Part shown: positions 4,314-7,438 of the stretch, one piece after another
Position numbering within the stretch: the stretch's first letter is position 1
Layout: each line of letters begins with the position of its first letter
Assembly (NCBI GenBank): GCA_021796375.1
Contig: JAJYJF010000102.1
Location: 1 to 7,438, forward strand
DNA from: Chloroflexota bacterium
Lineage (GTDB): Bacteria > Chloroflexota > Anaerolineae > Anaerolineales > Anaerolineaceae
Length of the DNA stretch: 7,438 nucleotides
Reading direction: 5' to 3'
Made by a program: the position numbers and the translations under genes
Notes under the pieces: model-generated
Told to the model about the DNA's origin: nothing
Seen by the model: only the letters and a program-made list of their open reading frames with translations
Database searches by the model: none

Positions 4314-7300
4314 ATGTCGTTGCGAGTAAAAACCGCCTTGCTAATTGGGGCTGCGCTGGCCGCCCTCGTGCTGGTATTATATATTCTCCTCTCCCGGACC
4401 CTGGTGGGTGGGTTCAGCAACGTGGAGAAGCGGAACGCGAACATGGACATCCAGCGCGCTCACGCAGCCATTCTGTCGCTCCAGGCGGGTATGGACCAGA
4501 TGGCTGTGGATTGGGCGGTCTGGGACGATGCCTACCAGTTCGTCAAGGACGGAAACGCCGCTTTCATCTCCAACAACATCAACCCGTCCTCACTCAAACC
4601 GGTAAACATCGATCTTCTGGTGTTTTTTAATACGTCCCGCCAGCCAGTTTATTCCGTCGAATACGATTGGAATACCAACCAGCCGCACCCCGTTTCCCCA
4701 GACCTGATCCGCCTCATCACCGCGCACCCGGCTGTGCTGGCGACCACCTCGGTCGATCGGACCCAATCTGGGCTGGTCAGCCTGGGGGGCCGCACTCTGG
4801 TCCTGGGGGTACACCCGGTGACGGATTCAAAAGGGGAAGCCGCGCCGGACGGGGTGCTAGTGGTGGGCCATTACCTGGAATACGAGCTGGAATCGATGCA
4901 GAACTCGACCCAGCTTTCGTTTTCGGCCACGCCGCTCGATGCCGCCCAGAAAGATCCCGGCGCCCAGGAGGTTCTTAAAAATCTGGCCGGTGGGGGAAAC
5001 TACCTCAAGGTAGAGAACGCCACGACCCTGGACGGCTACCAGATCGAAAAAGACCTGTTCGGGGATCCGGCTTTTCTGCTGGACGTCCAGATGCCCCGCC
5101 CGGTTTATCTCGAAAGCCAGGCTGCCCTGCGGTCGCTGATCGCTTCGCTGGCGCTGGTCGGGCTGATCTTCATGGCCATCACCATCCTGCTCATGGACCG
5201 GTGGATCGTTTCACGGACGGTGCGTTTGAGCAGCCAGGTTGTGGCGATCGGCCAGCGAGGCGATCTGTCGGGCAGGGTTCCGGTCGAAGGAACGGATGAG
5301 ATCGGCCGGCTTGGAGTGTCGATCAACACCATGCTCCTGGCGCTGTCTGATTCGCTGGCCCGCGAAGCGGCCAACGAGGAGCGCTACCGGTCGATGGTCC
5401 ACCAGGCCCAATATGGCATCGCGCTCGTCGACCCCGCGGACGGCGAAATCCTGGACGCGAACGACGCCTTCCGAGAGCTGGCTGGGATCCCCGCGGAAGC
5501 GCCGCGCCCCTGGCTGCTCCCCTCGTTTGGCGCCACGGCGGAGAGCCTCTTCCGGGTTCTGGCGGAGGGATCCCCGACCGGGGAGCAGATCGTCGCCGAT
5601 CTCCCATGCGCCCATCCCGAGGGAAAAGTCCAGGCGCTGGAGGTGAGCGCCAACACCATCCAGTATCAGGACAAGCCGGTTTTTTTCACCTTCTTGCGCG
5701 ATATCTCGGAGCGCAAGCGCCTCCAGGCGGAACGCCAGAAATTGCTCGAGGAAGCCTCCCGGCGATCCGAGGAAAATGCCAGCCTCCTCCTGGAGGTTCA
5801 GAACGAGCTGCGGGTCCGGCACGACATTGAAGCCAGGCTGGCGGCGCGCGGGAAGAACCTGGCCGGCCTGGTTTATTTACACAAGGAGCTTCTTGCGGCG
5901 CCCGCCGGCCAGATCGCGCTCCTGCCGATTCTCGATTTTCTGGCGCACATCTCCGGCGCCAGCCGGGTGGTTTTTCTCCAGGATATCCAGGGCCAGGGTC
6001 AGATCTACCACGCGGCCGAGCAGGGAGAATGGAGCGGGGGAAGCGCAGACCCGCGGCGCCCGGCGGCTGGCAGCCGCGCAGAGATCCAGCTCAGCCGGAC
6101 CCCGGTCATCCGCGTTGCGCTTGACCGCGGCCAGATCGTCGCCTCCTGGCAGGCAGGTTTCCCCGAGGGTGAAAAGACGGCGGTGGTCGAGGGAGAAGGG
6201 ATGGATTTCCTGCTCCTTCCACTGCACGTCCACGGCCGGCTGTCCGGGCTGTTCCTGATCGAAAGGCCGCAGAGCTCCGCGCCTCTCGATGAATCCGAAA
6301 TGGGCCTGCTCTCCTCGGCTGCTTCAGCCTTCTCCATGACCTTCGAGCGCCAGGAGGCAGAGGCTACCTCGCTCCGGCGCTGGACCGAGCTCCAGGCAAT
6401 GTTCCATTCCCTGCCGGAAACCTGCCTGCGGATCGACGCTGACGGACGCATCCTCGATTTCCACTTGGTCGACCAGGCGGCGGGGGAAGCCGAGCCTGAG
6501 GTCGGAAAGTACGTTTACAATATTTTCCCTCCCGCGGTGGCTGCCAGGCTGTTGGAAGGGATCCAATCTGCCCTCCACGATGGGAAAGCTACCCCCATCG
6601 AGTATTCCCTGCAGATCCAGCACATACCGCATTCCTACGAGGCGAGCCTTTCGCCGTTCCCGGGCGGCCAGGTGGTGGCTTTGATCCGGGATATTACCGA
6701 CCGGAAACATGTTGAGCAGGCGTTGCGCAAGAGCGAAGAATCGATCCGGTCTCTGTACAATGTGATCTCCTCGCCGCTGCTCAACTTTTCTGAAAAAGTC
6801 CAGGCGCTGCTGAGGGTCGGCTGCCAGCATTATGGGATGGACACCGGAATCCTGGGACATGCGGCCAGCGACCGGTTTGAGGTCATGGAATCATCCGGCC
6901 CGAGCGGGCAGCTCTCGCGCGGAGAGGTTGTCCCGCTTTCGGATACCTACTACCGCGAAACGATTAAATCGGGCGGCCCGATCGCGATCTTCGCGGGAGC
7001 GAACAGCGATTGGGATCAGCGCCCGGCAAAAACCCTGCGCAGCGGTGAAGCGTACCTGGGGACACCGCTGGTCGTGGCAGGTTCGGCGTTTGGCGTCGTC
7101 TGCTTCTACAGCCAGGTATCACGCCCGAAACCATTCACCAATGCGGATAAGGAGTTCTTGCGCCTCATGGCGCAGTGGATCGGGGAGGAGATCGAGCGGG
7201 AGCAGAGCACGCAGCAGCTCGAGCGCTACGCTCAGGAGATCGCCCGGAAAAACCAGGCGCTGGCAGAAGCCCGGGACGAGGCGCTCAACGCGGCTCGCCA

Positions 7301-7438
7301 GAAATCCGACCACCTGGCGACGATGATGCACGAGATCCGCAACCAGATCAACCCGATCGCCGGGAATACCGATTTGCTGCAGGGAACCCCATTGACCCAA
7401 GAGCAGCGCGAATATTTAAACGTGATCCACGACTCGAC
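4314..7438 (+). CDS. Large membrane sensor histidine kinase (CHASE4-HAMP-PAS-GAF-PAS-GAF-HisKA), 3' end off window
   Basis: The frame is open from ATG 4314 for 1041 codons to the window edge. GGAG at 4302-4305 gives a ribosome site at 8 bases. Domain order by residue: TM1 at 7-27; an extracytoplasmic CHASE4-like sensor at about 40-265 (DWAVWDDAYQFV at 66-77); TM2 at 274-294; HAMP at about 295-348 (ending DEIGRLGVSINTM); PAS at 355-470 (YGIALVDPADGEILDAN, closing FLRDISERK); a coiled linker at 465-515; GAF-like at about 520-680; PAS at 690-800 (LRIDADGRILDF, closing LIRDITDRK); GAF at about 812-962, a strong match to the common 'LYNVISSPLLNF...FLRLMAQWIGEEIE' type; then coiled coil and the HisKA box MMHEIRNQINPI with phospho-acceptor His1006. 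The window stops 35 residues later, so the ATPase and any receiver domain are unseen. Its role is presumably to sense an external and a cytoplasmic signal and phosphorylate a response regulator. An antisense open frame at 5211-5822 is a GC shadow. Confidence 0.93.
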   Translation, partial: MSLRVKTALLIGAALAALVLVLYILLSRTLVGGFSNVEKRNANMDIQRAHAAILSLQAGMDQMAVDWAVWDDAYQFVKDGNAAFISNNINPSSLKPVNIDLLVFFNTSRQPVYSVEYDWNTNQPHPVSPDLIRLITAHPAVLATTSVDRTQSGLVSLGGRTLVLGVHPVTDSKGEAAPDGVLVVGHYLEYELESMQNSTQLSFSATPLDAAQKDPGAQEVLKNLAGGGNYLKVENATTLDGYQIEKDLFGDPAFLLDVQMPRPVYLESQAALRSLIASLALVGLIFMAITILLMDRWIVSRTVRLSSQVVAIGQRGDLSGRVPVEGTDEIGRLGVSINTMLLALSDSLAREAANEERYRSMVHQAQYGIALVDPADGEILDANDAFRELAGIPAEAPRPWLLPSFGATAESLFRVLAEGSPTGEQIVADLPCAHPEGKVQALEVSANTIQYQDKPVFFTFLRDISERKRLQAERQKLLEEASRRSEENASLLLEVQNELRVRHDIEARLAARGKNLAGLVYLHKELLAAPAGQIALLPILDFLAHISGASRVVFLQDIQGQGQIYHAAEQGEWSGGSADPRRPAAGSRAEIQLSRTPVIRVALDRGQIVASWQAGFPEGEKTAVVEGEGMDFLLLPLHVHGRLSGLFLIERPQSSAPLDESEMGLLSSAASAFSMTFERQEAEATSLRRWTELQAMFHSLPETCLRIDADGRILDFHLVDQAAGEAEPEVGKYVYNIFPPAVAARLLEGIQSALHDGKATPIEYSLQIQHIPHSYEASLSPFPGGQVVALIRDITDRKHVEQALRKSEESIRSLYNVISSPLLNFSEKVQALLRVGCQHYGMDTGILGHAASDRFEVMESSGPSGQLSRGEVVPLSDTYYRETIKSGGPIAIFAGANSDWDQRPAKTLRSGEAYLGTPLVVAGSAFGVVCFYSQVSRPKPFTNADKEFLRLMAQWIGEEIEREQSTQQLERYAQEIARKNQALAEARDEALNAARQKSDHLATMMHEIRNQINPIAGNTDLLQGTPLTQEQREYLNVIHDS

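Noticed and set aside
5211..5822. A 203-codon minus-strand open frame inside the kinase gene
   Set aside because: It overlaps the HAMP and PAS coding region, whose sense frame is continuous and recognisable.

Overview
This is a GC-rich bacterial chromosomal window with compact genes and short intergenic gaps. It holds eight protein-coding genes, two of them cut by the window edges, and no RNA gene, insertion sequence or CRISPR array. The gene style suggests a Chloroflexota bacterium, perhaps Anaerolineae. The reasons are a secreted CAP/LysM protein with a long Thr-Pro tail, a large CHASE4-HAMP-PAS-GAF sensor kinase, high GC, and a mix of leaderless and Shine-Dalgarno starts. That assignment is an inference from style, not from a marker gene.

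Layout. The left part (1-2183) is read on the minus strand. In transcription order it carries an endonuclease III-family DNA glycosylase (nth-like), a stand-alone two-CBS-domain protein, and a secreted CAP-domain plus LysM protein that runs off the left edge. The CBS gene ends in a clear intrinsic terminator. The CAP gene promoter starts within the U-tract of that terminator. The CAP and nth genes both have a TATAAT box so close to the ATG that their mRNAs should be leaderless.

The centre (2184-2990) holds a small plus-strand operon divergent from nth. It encodes a PadR-family repressor with a Cys-rich N-terminus and, overlapping its 3' end, a 64-residue protein with a matching Cys cluster followed by a coiled coil. 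A palindrome of ATGT/ACAT type sits on the expected transcription start and is a likely autoregulatory operator. A perfect 16-bp hairpin separates this operon from a convergent gene for a small single-pass membrane protein of unknown function (2990-3322).

The right part (3427-7438) is on the plus strand. An SRAP-family (YedK/HMCES-like) abasic-site protein lies behind an inverted repeat in its leader. It is followed after 72 bp by a very large membrane sensor histidine kinase, which is open to the right edge and cut inside its HisKA domain.

The best candidate for something not well described is the PadR / Cys-rich coiled-coil pair. Two adjacent proteins carry nearly the same C-x-C-x(3-4)-C-x-C cluster, which suggests one metal, Fe-S or thiol signal read by both. 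Two genes concerned with abasic or damaged DNA (nth-like and SRAP) also fall within about 2 kb, but they are not in one operon. The rest looks like ordinary chromosome.
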